Shown piece by piece: positions 18,442 to 27,175 of a DNA stretch of 64,000 bases. A program made the translations under genes and the position numbers. The notes beneath the pieces were generated by a model. That model saw only the letters and a program-made list of their open reading frames with translations, was not told the DNA's origin and did no database searches. The stretch spans positions 1 through 64,000 of the forward strand of contig JAQTZZ010000003.1 in assembly GCA_028687545.1 (NCBI GenBank), written 5' to 3'. Numbering within the stretch: position 1 is the first letter of the stretch; each line of letters opens with the position of its first letter. The stretch comes from Candidatus Wallbacteria bacterium. Lineage in GTDB: Bacteria; Muiribacteriota; JAQTZZ01.

Positions 18442-18741
18442 GTGCTGTTTAAATTCGCGTCAAATAAGCTTGAAGAGCTTTATTATTCCGGCAAAGGTGC
18501 AAAAGACTATCCTTGCGAAATCGTCAGAGCCTTTGTAAAAAAAGTAAATGCCATCAAGGACGCCAGCAATGAAAATGACCTCCGCAAGATCAGAAGCTTG
18601 AATTTTGAAAGCATGAAGGGCGAGAAAGGTAAGTATTCAATCAGGTTGAATAAAAGTTGGAGGCTGATCGTTTCAATGACCAAAAATACGCTGGGAAAAA
18701 TCGTGATTATTCTTGAAATCGTAAATCATTACGGAGATTAA
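18442..18741 (+). CDS. higB: HigB/RelE-type toxin
   Basis: This 99-residue protein starts at GTG with GAGG upstream. It belongs by pattern to the HigB branch of the RelE mRNA-interferase fold: a helical N-terminus, then LRKIRSLNFESMKGEKGKY, SIRLNKSWRLIV and a C-terminal VIILEIVNHYGD. Relatives cut mRNA at the ribosome. The HTH antitoxin gene begins immediately after its stop codon (no gap), giving the toxin-first order that is usual for higBA. Confidence 0.88.
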   Translation: MLFKFASNKLEELYYSGKGAKDYPCEIVRAFVKKVNAIKDASNENDLRKIRSLNFESMKGEKGKYSIRLNKSWRLIVSMTKNTLGKIVIILEIVNHYGD

Positions 18742-19830
18742 ATGAACAATGCCAGACCGTTTATTATTATTCCACCCGGAGAAATCCTGAAGGACGAACT
18801 TGACGAGCGCGGATGGACACAGGACGAATTTGCCGACATCATCGGCAGGCCGATCCAAGTCGTCAATGAAATCATCAAGGGGAAAAAAGCGATCACACCG
18901 GAAACTGCGGTATTATTCAGTGCGGCACTCGGCACTTCCGCGGATTTTTGGCTCAATCTTGAAAATTCCTTCCGTCTGGATTTGATTTTCCACGAGAAAC
19001 AGGATCGTTCCGACATCTCGCTTAAAGCCAGAATTTTCGAGCTTGCTCCTGTAAAGGAAATGGTGAAGCGAAAATGGATCACGGGTTTCACTTCAACTGA
19101 TGAACTGCACACAAAAATTTTGCGCTTTTACGATATCCCCGATTTAGATCAGTTGAAACCACTCTCTGCTCGTCTGCGCAAGGCTAAAACGAAGTATTCG
19201 TCCGATCCCTCAATCCGCGCCTGGCAGAGAAAAGCCGAGATCGAGGCTGAAAAACTCAAAGTAAAAAAATATTCTAAAGCCTTGCTCTCCAAACTTGCCG
19301 ATAAACTTGCTTTGATCAGCGGATCAACAAACGATGCCGATACAGCCGCAGTACCGGCACTGCTCGCTGAGACCGGCGTCAGGTTCGTGCTTCTTCCCCA
19401 TCTTTCCAAGACAAGCGTAGACGGCGCCGCTTTCTGGATCGAAGGCAAATTTCCAGTAATTGCCATGACTTTGAGACTGGATCGCAAAGATAATTTCTGG
19501 TTTACCCTGCTGCATGAAATAGCCCACTTACTCAACAAAGATACCAGAGTTGACATTGATCTTTATCATCAGGAGCTTGATGCCGTAGAAATTAAAGCCA
19601 ACGAATTTGCTGCGAATCATTTGATTCCAGAAGAAAAGTATCAAGAGTTTCTTGATGAAACCGAACCCTTGTTCACCAGAAACAGAGTGAAGTCTTTTGC
19701 AGAAAAAATTGGCGTCCATCCATCGATCGTTGTTGGCCGCTTGCAGTATGATGAGAAAATCCCCTGGTCTAACCTGCGAAACCTTATGGAAAGCATTAGA
19801 CCGGTTTTTGCGAAATATATAACTCAATGA
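18742..19830 (+). CDS. higA: HigA-type antitoxin fused to an ImmA/IrrE (M78) metallopeptidase
   Basis: This is 362 residues. Residues 8-65 form a HigA/XRE HTH (PPGEILKDELDERGWTQDEF, IIKGKKAITPETA). A helical linker follows. Residues 200-320 are an M78 peptidase domain with HEIAH (258-262) and a downstream third ligand region VEIKANEFAANHL. The HTH part should bind HigB and the operator. In other systems the M78 domain cleaves a repressor, so here it may regulate release of the toxin or act on another target. A fused form of this kind is known in bacteria, and its catalytic role is usually unproven. Confidence 0.88.
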   Translation: MNNARPFIIIPPGEILKDELDERGWTQDEFADIIGRPIQVVNEIIKGKKAITPETAVLFSAALGTSADFWLNLENSFRLDLIFHEKQDRSDISLKARIFELAPVKEMVKRKWITGFTSTDELHTKILRFYDIPDLDQLKPLSARLRKAKTKYSSDPSIRAWQRKAEIEAEKLKVKKYSKALLSKLADKLALISGSTNDADTAAVPALLAETGVRFVLLPHLSKTSVDGAAFWIEGKFPVIAMTLRLDRKDNFWFTLLHEIAHLLNKDTRVDIDLYHQELDAVEIKANEFAANHLIPEEKYQEFLDETEPLFTRNRVKSFAEKIGVHPSIVVGRLQYDEKIPWSNLRNLMESIRPVFAKYITQ

Positions 19831-20178
19831 TTGAGAAGATGAGGTTTACATACCATTATCCGATGACGTATGTAATGACAAAGAACTTTATCCACAAATT
19901 CACTATCACCTATTGGATCTCCGCTGGACTGATGCTCAAGGAGACAAACTGAACTTGCGACAATCTTGGGACACAACTTACGACAATTCTCTCACAAGCT
20001 GTGAGAGAATTAGATCTTGGTGAAGCAGAATTGGGTGCAGCAAAATTACCCAGGAAAATGTGGACTGTACTACTTAAAAAGAGCGAGAAAACCAATGTCC
20101 GATAAAGACCTGTTGAACGAATACAATCTCGCTGATTCCCAAAATCATCGAACTGGCTAAAGTACGGTTTTATAAGAA
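19831..20178 (+). pseudogene. 348-bp spacer with possible gene debris
   Basis: No intact gene. Short readable fragments occur in different frames: one ends ...GAAKLPRKMWTVLLKKSEK before a stop at about 20103, and a 21-residue frame starts at ATG 20096 (MSDKDLLNEYNLADSQN). A perfect 12-bp hairpin AATTCTCTCACA / TGTGAGAGAATT lies at 19985-20011. This looks like a decayed gene between the TA pair and the YgjP-type gene, but I cannot name a parent family. Confidence 0.25.
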
Positions 20179-20940
20179 ATGAAACAAAAAATCGAATTTA
20201 TCGGGAATTTTCCAGTTATATGCGCTGAACTTAGAACGACATTTTCGCTTTTCCGCAGCAGCCGCAGGTTCAGCATCGGCATTACGATAAATCCGGAAAA
20301 AGGACTGTCTGTAACAGCGCCTTTCTGTACTTCTCACGAAATGATTTTGAATGTTCTGAAAAAGAAATCAACCTGGATAATTAAAAAAATTGAGGACCTT
20401 GCCTGCCATAAAGTTGCAAACAGAGAAACTCTTCAACCAGGTTGCCGTCTTAAATACCTTGGGCGTGAATATGTTTATTCAATAGAGAAAATTCCTGAAA
20501 ACAAGCTGTCAAGATGCAAACTTAGCGGTAAGTACCTGACCGTTTATTTACCCAGGAACTTGAAACCCGAACTAACAGGTGAAACCGCCAGGGATTTATT
20601 GCAAAAGTGGTATCTGAACAAAGCGGAAAACTGCCTGCAGGAAAGATGCGCGTTTTTTTCATCCGTGCTGAAACAGTATCCGTCGCGAATAATAATAAAG
20701 GAACAAAAAAGACGATGGGGCAGCTGCAATGCAAAAGGTGAAATCAGATTCAACTGGAGAATCATCATGGGCTCTCCTGAACTGGTTGATTATATTGTGG
20801 TGCATGAACTCTGTCATTTGAAATACAGAAATCACGGGAAGCGATTCTGGCAGGAAGTGGGAAAATTTCTACCGGATTACTTAAGCAGACGCAAAAATTT
20901 AAGCACACAAGGACTTGGATTCCAGCTTTCGCTGGAATGA
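20179..20940 (+). CDS. YgjP-type zinc metallopeptidase (M48-like)
   Basis: This is 253 residues. The catalytic centre is HELCHLKYRNHGKRFWQEV (HExxH near residue 211), preceded by the family block KRRWGSCNAKGEIRFNWRI and ELVDYIVVHEL. This is the YgjP/DUF45 metallopeptidase family. Members often sit near type I restriction genes or other defence loci, and the biological substrate is not established. The last seven residues, GFQLSLE, are encoded by a REP-like hairpin, so the natural C-terminus may have been replaced. The ribosome site is weak. Confidence 0.85.
   Translation: MKQKIEFIGNFPVICAELRTTFSLFRSSRRFSIGITINPEKGLSVTAPFCTSHEMILNVLKKKSTWIIKKIEDLACHKVANRETLQPGCRLKYLGREYVYSIEKIPENKLSRCKLSGKYLTVYLPRNLKPELTGETARDLLQKWYLNKAENCLQERCAFFSSVLKQYPSRIIIKEQKRRWGSCNAKGEIRFNWRIIMGSPELVDYIVVHELCHLKYRNHGKRFWQEVGKFLPDYLSRRKNLSTQGLGFQLSLE
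20919..20938. repeat. REP-like hairpin over the stop of the metallopeptidase gene
   Basis: ATTCCAGC-TTTC-GCTGGAAT is a perfect 8-bp stem with a 4-base loop, followed by GAC. It supplies the last codons and the stop of the upstream gene and lies 27 bp past the valS stop, so it may also terminate both converging transcripts. Sequences of this form are common dispersed repeats in many bacteria. Confidence 0.7.
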
Positions 20941-20964
20941 CGATGTCCCGGGAGTTTCCGCTAA

Positions 20965-23607
20965 CTACTTTTTCAGTACTGTTAAATTCTGCTCCAATTG
21001 AGCCAGTTTCTTCCCGAGTTCCTCCCGCTTTTCCCTCTGTTCGGTCACCACTTCAGGCTTAGCTTTGGCGAGGAAGCCATCGCTATTGAGTTTTTTATCC
21101 ACACGCCCAAGTTCAGTCAGCAGCAGTTCCCGCTCGCGGGTGAGACGGGTGACCTCTTTGTTTGTGTCGATCAGGCCTTCCAACGGAAAGTAAAGAACTG
21201 CACCTGCCACCACCTGCGTGCCGCAGGCGCCCTGCCGGTCAATCTGGAGACCGGTTTCCAGGGTTGAGCATTTTGTCAGTGAGATGATGTAATCCCTGCT
21301 GTCAGTGATCAGGGTCAGGATGCGCTCGTTTTCAGGTTTCACCATGATCCTGATCAGCTGCTGAGGCGGGATCTGGTATTCGCTGCGGAAATTCCTGCTG
21401 GCGCGCACGATTTCTTTTACTACAGCCATCCGCTGTTCAGCCTCTAAGTCGAGATATTTCTGATCTACCTGAGGATATTCTGAAATGATCAGCGGTTTTG
21501 CTATCCCCATGTTTTCCCTGATCTCCTCTGTGATGAACGGAGTATATGGATGCAGCAGGGTGATGATTCTTGCAAGCACACGATAGAGCACATTCTGTGT
21601 GACCAGTTTTCTTTGCTTGTCGCTGGAGGCGAGCGAAACCTTGGAAATCTCAATGTACCAGTCGCAGAAGTCATCCCAGAGGAATTCATAGAGAGACTGA
21701 GAGGAGTGAGAAAAGCGGAAAGAATTGAAATCAGCTTCTGCTGTAGCCACTGTGTTTTCCAGTCTGGAAAGAATCCAGCGGTCTGGCAGCAGCAGTTCCT
21801 CTTTTTTCAGTTCGATTTCCCGGTAACCCTCCAGGTTCATCAGAATGTATCGATGGGCGTTCCAGAGCTTGTTCATGAAATTGCGGAAACCTTCGATCTT
21901 TTTCAGCGATACATTCACGTCCCGTCCCTGGATGGCGAGCGAGGCCATTGTGAAGCGCAGGGCGTCTGTTCCGTAATCCTCGATCAGTTTCACAGGATCG
22001 ATCGCGTTGCCCGAAGATTTGCTCATTTTTTTCCCGTGCTCGTCGCGCAGCAGGGCATGGATGTAAACATCCCGGAACGGCACGTCTTTCATGAATTTCG
22101 TGCCCATCATGATCATGCGGGCCACCCAGAAGAAAATGATGTCAAAGCCTGTGGAAAGGGTGGAAGTGGGATAAAAGTAGTTTAAATCCGCGGTGTTATC
22201 AGGCCAGCCGAATGTAGAGAAAGGCCAGAGCGACGAGGAAAACCAGGTATCCAGCACATCAGGGTCCTGATGAATTTCAGCTGTCCCGCATTTCGGGCAT
22301 TTTTTGTCATCCACCCGGCTCGCCCAGGTGTGTTTGCATTCATCACAATAGAATACAGGGATCCTGTGGCCCCACCAGATCTGGCGGGAAATGCACCAGT
22401 CGCGGATGCCGTTGAGCCAGTTTTCATATGTCTTAGCCCATGTTTCAGGATGGAATTTTACCAGTCCGTCATTCACCACTGCCAGTGCTTCCACGGACAA
22501 CGGCTTCATCTTCACGAACCACTGTTCGCTGTATCTGGGCTCGATCGCGGTATGGCAGCGATAACAGTGGCCGACTGAGTGTAAATGGGGTACAGTCTGG
22601 ATCAGGAAGCCCTGTTCGGTCAGATCTTCGACAATCCGCTTTCGACACTCGTATCTGTCCAGTCCGGCGTATTTTCCTGCTTTGTGATTCATCCTGGCTT
22701 TTTCATCCATTACTGAGACGAACTCCAGCTTGTGCTCCTGTCCGATTTCATAGTCATTGATGTCGTGGGCAGGCGTCACCTTGAGCGCGCCGGTTCCGAA
22801 AGCCAGGTCCACCCGCTTGTCCGCAATGATTGGAAGTTCCCGTCCCACAAGCGGCAGAATCAGTTTCCTGCCGATCAGGTCTTTGTAGCGCTCGTCGTCA
22901 GGATTCACTGCCACTCCAGTATCTCCGAGCATCGTCTCAGGCCTGGTGGTGGCGATCACTATGAATTTATCCGGCTGGTCCTTGAAAAAGTACTTTACAT
23001 GATAAAATGCGCCGTTTATTTCCTCATGTTCCACTTCATCGTCTGCGATGGCTGTCGTGCAGCGCGGGCACCAGTTCACGAGATAATAGCCGCGGTAGAT
23101 CAGACCCTCTTCATAGAGTCTGCAGAAAGCTTCGCGCACGGCACGAGACAGTCCTTCGTCCATGGTGAAGCGCTCTCGATCCCAGTCGCAGGAGCAGCCC
23201 AGCTTTTTGAGCTGATTGATGATGGTCCCGCCATGTTCTTTCTTCCATTCCCAGACCCGCTTGATGAAAGCGTCGCGGCCGAGGTCCTCGCGCTTTTTTC
23301 CTTCTTTGGCCAGAGCCTTTTCCACCACATTTTGCGTGGCGATCCCTGCGTGGTCTGTGCCTGGCAGCCAGCAGGCCTCAAAACCCTGCATTCTGCGGGT
23401 TCTGATGATCAGATCCTGCAGAGTGTTGTTGAAAGCGTGTCCCATGTGGAGAATGCCTGTGACATTCGGCGGAGGGATCACGATGGTGAAGGGTTTTTTA
23501 TCCGCACTGGCTCTGGATTTGAAATAGCCGCCTTCCATCCAGAAGGCGTACCATTTTTTCTCCAGTTCCTCGGGCTGGTATTTAGAAGGTATTTCAGTAG
23601 TTTTCAT
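20965..23607 (-). CDS. valS: valyl-tRNA synthetase
   Basis: This 880-residue class Ia synthetase charges tRNA-Val. It has PPPNVTGILHMGHAFNNTLQ (HIGH motif), the editing domain (TTRPETMLGDTGVAVNP), WCISRQIWWGHRIP, the KMSKSSGNAIDP signature, an anticodon-binding helical domain, and the ValRS C-terminal coiled coil (LTRERELLLTELGRVDKKL). I choose ATG 23607 because GGAGG lies 6 bp upstream. An in-frame start at 23655 would add residues encoded by a repeat end and has no ribosome site. Confidence 0.97.
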   Translation of the reverse strand: MKTTEIPSKYQPEELEKKWYAFWMEGGYFKSRASADKKPFTIVIPPPNVTGILHMGHAFNNTLQDLIIRTRRMQGFEACWLPGTDHAGIATQNVVEKALAKEGKKREDLGRDAFIKRVWEWKKEHGGTIINQLKKLGCSCDWDRERFTMDEGLSRAVREAFCRLYEEGLIYRGYYLVNWCPRCTTAIADDEVEHEEINGAFYHVKYFFKDQPDKFIVIATTRPETMLGDTGVAVNPDDERYKDLIGRKLILPLVGRELPIIADKRVDLAFGTGALKVTPAHDINDYEIGQEHKLEFVSVMDEKARMNHKAGKYAGLDRYECRKRIVEDLTEQGFLIQTVPHLHSVGHCYRCHTAIEPRYSEQWFVKMKPLSVEALAVVNDGLVKFHPETWAKTYENWLNGIRDWCISRQIWWGHRIPVFYCDECKHTWASRVDDKKCPKCGTAEIHQDPDVLDTWFSSSLWPFSTFGWPDNTADLNYFYPTSTLSTGFDIIFFWVARMIMMGTKFMKDVPFRDVYIHALLRDEHGKKMSKSSGNAIDPVKLIEDYGTDALRFTMASLAIQGRDVNVSLKKIEGFRNFMNKLWNAHRYILMNLEGYREIELKKEELLLPDRWILSRLENTVATAEADFNSFRFSHSSQSLYEFLWDDFCDWYIEISKVSLASSDKQRKLVTQNVLYRVLARIITLLHPYTPFITEEIRENMGIAKPLIISEYPQVDQKYLDLEAEQRMAVVKEIVRASRNFRSEYQIPPQQLIRIMVKPENERILTLITDSRDYIISLTKCSTLETGLQIDRQGACGTQVVAGAVLYFPLEGLIDTNKEVTRLTRERELLLTELGRVDKKLNSDGFLAKAKPEVVTEQREKREELGKKLAQLEQNLTVLKK

Positions 23608-23640
23608 TTGATCCTCCGCAGTCATATTCCTTTTTAGTTT

Positions 23641-23664
23641 ACTCGACTTTGGCAATTTTTCCAG
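23641..23664. repeat. solo end of the 188-bp repeat
   Basis: ACTCGACTTTGGCAATTTTTCCAG matches one end of the full repeat copies (at 59400-59424 and, inverted, 23857-23880) with one or two changes. It lies between valS and the full copy at 23693 and looks like a remnant or second insertion. Confidence 0.65.
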
Positions 23665-23692
23665 TTTAGAAGATAAAACATTTAGATTTAGT

Positions 23693-23880
23693 GACTTGAG
23701 TTTGGCAAATTTTTATGGTGTGCAGCCAGATATTTGTTAAAAACCTTGATTTGTGGCGGGTCCTGTCCTGGCATAACTTTTTCTCTCCTTCGCAAGGCTC
23801 AGATCGAGAAATAAGTTACGCCTGGCCACCCCACAAGGGTTTCAGCGGCATGATATGGAAAATTTGCCAAAGTCGAGTTA
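23693..23880 (+). repeat. 188-bp inverted-repeat element, copy 1
   Basis: The ends GACTTGAGTTTGGCAAATTT and AAATTTGCCAAAGTCGAGTT are imperfect inverted repeats. The same 188-bp unit occurs at 59399-59586 in the opposite orientation. Conserved internal blocks include TTTGTGGCGGGTCCTGTCCT and GGCCACCCCACAAGGGTTTC. The central part of this copy (ATAACTTTTTCTC ... GAGAAATAAGTTA) is a stem-loop unrelated in sequence to the one in copy 2. No protein is encoded. It looks like a MITE or a structured non-coding element. Confidence 0.85.
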
Positions 23881-23967
23881 GTGATTTGAATTGATTGATT
23901 TTGCATTAAATTCAGAATTGTGTTAATCAAATAAAAGGGATAAGAATTAAGCAGATGGAAGTAATAA

Positions 23968-25110
23968 ATGTCGCGTGACCGATTGGATTCAAATGATGAA
24001 GATGTTCAGTATGAGATTCATATCCGTAGGAAACCGAAATTAATCGATAAAATAATATTTCGCTTACTGAAAATACTGCCTGCCAAAGATGTCAAACCTG
24101 GTAATCCACTAAAGCTATTGAAAGAGGTAAAGAGTTTCAAGGCTCTTGTAATTCTGATTTTAATTATTATTTTCACCATAAAAATTACCAGGGATTTTAT
24201 TGATACATTTCCATTAAAATGCAGCTGGACGCAAGCGACAGCGAGAGCACCATTTCCCCAGAGAAGAGTTCATTCCAGTATAGTCTTTAACAACAAAATG
24301 TGGGTGATCGGAGGTTACGGAGAGGGTGCTGTAAATTTAAATGATGTATGGTCTTCTGCTGATGGGATCACCTGGATTCAGTTCACTGCAAATGCAGCTT
24401 TTTCTGCCAGACATGCTCATACCAGCCTGGTTTTTAACAATAAGATGTGGGTGATCGGTGGGTGGGACGGAACAAAATGTAATAACGACGTCTGGTCTTC
24501 CTCCGATGGTGTAACCTGGATCCAGATTACACCTAATGCGGCTTTTCCTCCAAGATACTTGCATTCCAGTGTGGTTTTTGGCAATAAAATGTGGGTGATC
24601 GGCGGGACCCCATGGTTTGGTGGTTCCACTTCATACAATGACGTCTGGTATTCTACTGACGGCGCTAACTGGACTCAAGCCACACCCAGTGCGGCTTTTT
24701 CCAAACGCTATAGTCATTCCAGCCTGGTTTTTAACAACAAGATGTGGTTGATTGGCGGATATGACAGCACTAATTATTATAATGATGTCTGGTATTCCAG
24801 TAACGGGATCACTTGGACCCAGGTCCAGGAAAATGCGGCTTTTTCCAGACGAAGTGATCATTCAAACCTGGTTTATGACAACAAGATCTGGATAATCGGC
24901 GGCGGACTTAACTATACAGGATTTACTAATGATGTTTGGTATTCCCGCGATGGTGCAACCTGGACCCAGGTCACGCCCAGTGCCGCTTTCAGTCCCAGAG
25001 ATCAGCATAGCAGTATAGTTTTAAACAACAGAATATGGGTAATCGGGGGGTGGAATAATGCCACTACCTGTTTCAGCGATGTCTGGACATGCAGGCCATC
25101 GCGATTCTGA
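23968..25110 (+). CDS. membrane-anchored Kelch-type beta-propeller (paralogue 1)
   Basis: This is 380 residues. A basic cytoplasmic tail (1-65, YEIHIRRKPKLIDKIIFRLL) is followed by one membrane segment (about 66-88, ALVILILIIIFTI). Six Kelch-like repeats of about 48 residues follow, each of the form W-T-Q-x-x-x-x-A-A-F-x-x-R-x-x-H-S-S-x-V-F-N-N-K-M-W-V-I-G-G ... NDVW, given here residue by residue. The last ends DVWTCRPSRF. Six blades fit a closed propeller outside the cytoplasm. Function is unknown; such propellers bind proteins or glycans. The next gene is a paralogue. The ribosome site is weak. Confidence 0.85.
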   Translation: MSRDRLDSNDEDVQYEIHIRRKPKLIDKIIFRLLKILPAKDVKPGNPLKLLKEVKSFKALVILILIIIFTIKITRDFIDTFPLKCSWTQATARAPFPQRRVHSSIVFNNKMWVIGGYGEGAVNLNDVWSSADGITWIQFTANAAFSARHAHTSLVFNNKMWVIGGWDGTKCNNDVWSSSDGVTWIQITPNAAFPPRYLHSSVVFGNKMWVIGGTPWFGGSTSYNDVWYSTDGANWTQATPSAAFSKRYSHSSLVFNNKMWLIGGYDSTNYYNDVWYSSNGITWTQVQENAAFSRRSDHSNLVYDNKIWIIGGGLNYTGFTNDVWYSRDGATWTQVTPSAAFSPRDQHSSIVLNNRIWVIGGWNNATTCFSDVWTCRPSRF

Positions 25111-25204
25111 GATGCAAATATTACCTGTCTGAAAATTTTACTTTAAACACAGACTCATGTTAATTAAATATAGCGGACTGGATTCAGGCAGAGAGGGATA
25201 AATA

Positions 25205-26344
25205 ATGCCTCGTGATGAATGGGATTCTACTTACAGCGATATTCAACATGAGATTCATACCCGTAAGAAACCGAATTTAATCGACAGATTAATTTTTTTC
25301 CTGATGAAAAGGTATCCATCTGGAGATATCAGACCTGGCTGTTCGGCCAGGGTATTTCAGGCACTGATTTTTTTCCTGGTTGTGATTGCATTGTTTTCTG
25401 TGATCATCTTTACCTCAAGTAAACTGCTGGATTCAGTTGCCCCGGTTTCGCTAAGATGGAAACAGGCGACTTCAGAGGCGGCTTTTTCCGCCCGCCGCGG
25501 TCAGGCCAGCCTTGTCTTTAACGACCAGATCTGGGTGATGGCCGGTTGGGACGGGACCAGCACAAAAAACGATGTCTGGTCTTCGACTGATGGAATTTCC
25601 TGGTCCCTGGCTACTGCAAGTGCTGCCTGGAGCAAAAGAAATACTCCTGTCTGCCTGGTTTTTGACAGTAAAATGTGGCTGCTGGGCGGTTATACTAATG
25701 ATTCGAATAAGTATAACAACGATGTCTGGAATTCAGCTGATGGAATCAACTGGATTCAGGTGACCCCTTCAGCGCCCTGGAGCGGGAGATCTAACCATTC
25801 AGGTCTTATCTTTGACAACAAAATGTGGATAATGGGAGGGTATAACTTTTATAAATTCTCGAATGATGTCTGGTGTTCTACAGATGGCCTGAACTGGACA
25901 GAGGTTGCCTCATCTGCTCCCTGGCCTGCAAGAACAGGCACCCAATGTCTGGTTTTTGACAATAAAATGTGGGTAATTGGCGGCAGCGGCAGCAATTCTA
26001 ACTACAGTGATGCATGGTATTCCACTGATGGCAAGGACTGGACTGCAGTTACTACTGAAGCTCCCTGGGGAAGCCGGACCGCACACTCATGCCTGATTTA
26101 TGGAAAAAGCTTATTGTTGATAGGTGGATATCAGAGCGTTACAACTGCAGATCTTACATATAAGAATGATGTCTGGTCCACCAGTGATGGCATCACCTGG
26201 ACCAAGATAGCTGCTGTCGCTGTATTCCCAGGGCGTTTTTATCATTCCAGCCTGGTTTATAAAAGCAAGCTGTGGGTAATCGGAGGAGGAGACGGCACAG
26301 GAGTGAAAAACGATGTCTGGTCATGCAGGCCGTCCAGATTCTGA
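25205..26344 (+). CDS. membrane-anchored Kelch-type beta-propeller (paralogue 2)
   Basis: This 379-residue protein has the same plan as its neighbour. The tail (IQHEIHTRKKPNLIDRLIFF), membrane segment (about 58-80) and six Kelch repeats are followed by the same ending, DVWSCRPSRF. Repeat signatures include FDNKMWIMGGY and NDVWSSTDGISW. The two genes are a tandem duplication, 94 bp apart, with diverged repeats. It has a better ribosome site (GAGAGGGATAA) than paralogue 1. The conserved cytoplasmic tail suggests it also matters, perhaps for localisation or for contact with a cytoplasmic partner. Confidence 0.85.
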   Translation: MPRDEWDSTYSDIQHEIHTRKKPNLIDRLIFFLMKRYPSGDIRPGCSARVFQALIFFLVVIALFSVIIFTSSKLLDSVAPVSLRWKQATSEAAFSARRGQASLVFNDQIWVMAGWDGTSTKNDVWSSTDGISWSLATASAAWSKRNTPVCLVFDSKMWLLGGYTNDSNKYNNDVWNSADGINWIQVTPSAPWSGRSNHSGLIFDNKMWIMGGYNFYKFSNDVWCSTDGLNWTEVASSAPWPARTGTQCLVFDNKMWVIGGSGSNSNYSDAWYSTDGKDWTAVTTEAPWGSRTAHSCLIYGKSLLLIGGYQSVTTADLTYKNDVWSTSDGITWTKIAAVAVFPGRFYHSSLVYKSKLWVIGGGDGTGVKNDVWSCRPSRF

Positions 26345-26392
26345 CTCGAAATAGTTCCTGACATGGAATGCAATTCTGATATACTGTTGTAA

Positions 26393-27169
26393 ATGAAATC
26401 ATTGTTTCTGACACTCTTTTTTTCTCTGCTCACTGCAGTACTTTTCGCAGAGACCGGGGAAGTCAAAACGACTCCAGCTACTGCGGAAACCCCAGCCGAT
26501 TCCGCGGAAAGCAAAACCCCTGTTACAGGAGAGGTTCTGGTTAAAACACGCACCTGCCTGGAAAACATCCGGCTGCTTGAGCGGATAGTGCATGAAGGGT
26601 ATCTGCAGGGGCTGTCTCAGAAGCGCACTCTTTTTGACATCTGTTCAGCTGTCCGTCCTGATTTCAAGGCTCCGGAATGCCCGGCAGGCGGTTATTATTA
26701 CCTGAGGAAACTCCGTTATACCGAATACTGGCTGGTGGAGTGCTCGCAGCACCAGCCACCGAAGGATCTGGCAGGTCCTAATGACTGCTTCCTGGAAGCA
26801 TTTCAGCTGTTAAACAAAAGCTTCATGTTAGGCGCATCCACTTACAAACTCAAGAAACCTGAGCATTATCTTTTTCACCATGATCTCTGGCAGGCTAAAA
26901 AAGCCGCTGATCTCGGGATTAATTTGTCCGGGGGAGTCACAGATATCTATCTGGACCGGGCACACCCTGAATTCAAGAGAGAATTCAGGGAAGTCTTCCT
27001 GCCTGAACTGAAGAATCTCTCGCGCATTCTGAGAGTCTTTGAGAGCCAGTACATTACAGACATTGAGAAGATGGATTTCTACAATGAAATCAGGCGGGGT
27101 CTGGGCGGATTCTATCGATGGTATGCTGAGGACAGCGCAGAGATTTTCTGTTCAATTGTGTCTGATTGA
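26393..27169 (+). CDS. exported protein of unknown function
   Basis: This is 258 residues. It has a signal peptide (MKSLFLTLFFSLLTAVLFAE, likely cut after Ala19), then a low-complexity Thr/Pro/Glu stretch (about 22-45), then a globular part with several Cys (TCLENIRLLER, ECPAGGYYYLRKL, WLVECSQHQ, NDCFLEAFQLL). The C-terminal half is helical. YYYLRKLRYTEYWLVECSQH vaguely recalls the middle of pseudopilin-like exported proteins, but this is not firm. It is convergent with the transglycosylase gene, 6 bp away. Confidence 0.6.
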   Translation: MKSLFLTLFFSLLTAVLFAETGEVKTTPATAETPADSAESKTPVTGEVLVKTRTCLENIRLLERIVHEGYLQGLSQKRTLFDICSAVRPDFKAPECPAGGYYYLRKLRYTEYWLVECSQHQPPKDLAGPNDCFLEAFQLLNKSFMLGASTYKLKKPEHYLFHHDLWQAKKAADLGINLSGGVTDIYLDRAHPEFKREFREVFLPELKNLSRILRVFESQYITDIEKMDFYNEIRRGLGGFYRWYAEDSAEIFCSIVSD

Positions 27170-27175
27170 AGATCT

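Noticed and set aside
22732-23637. 301-codon plus-strand frame opposite valS
   Set aside because: It covers the conserved valS catalytic region and is explained by the codon bias of the real gene.
23608-23655. Longer valS start at 23655
   Set aside because: The extra codons come partly from the repeat end at 23641, and the ribosome site fits ATG 23607.
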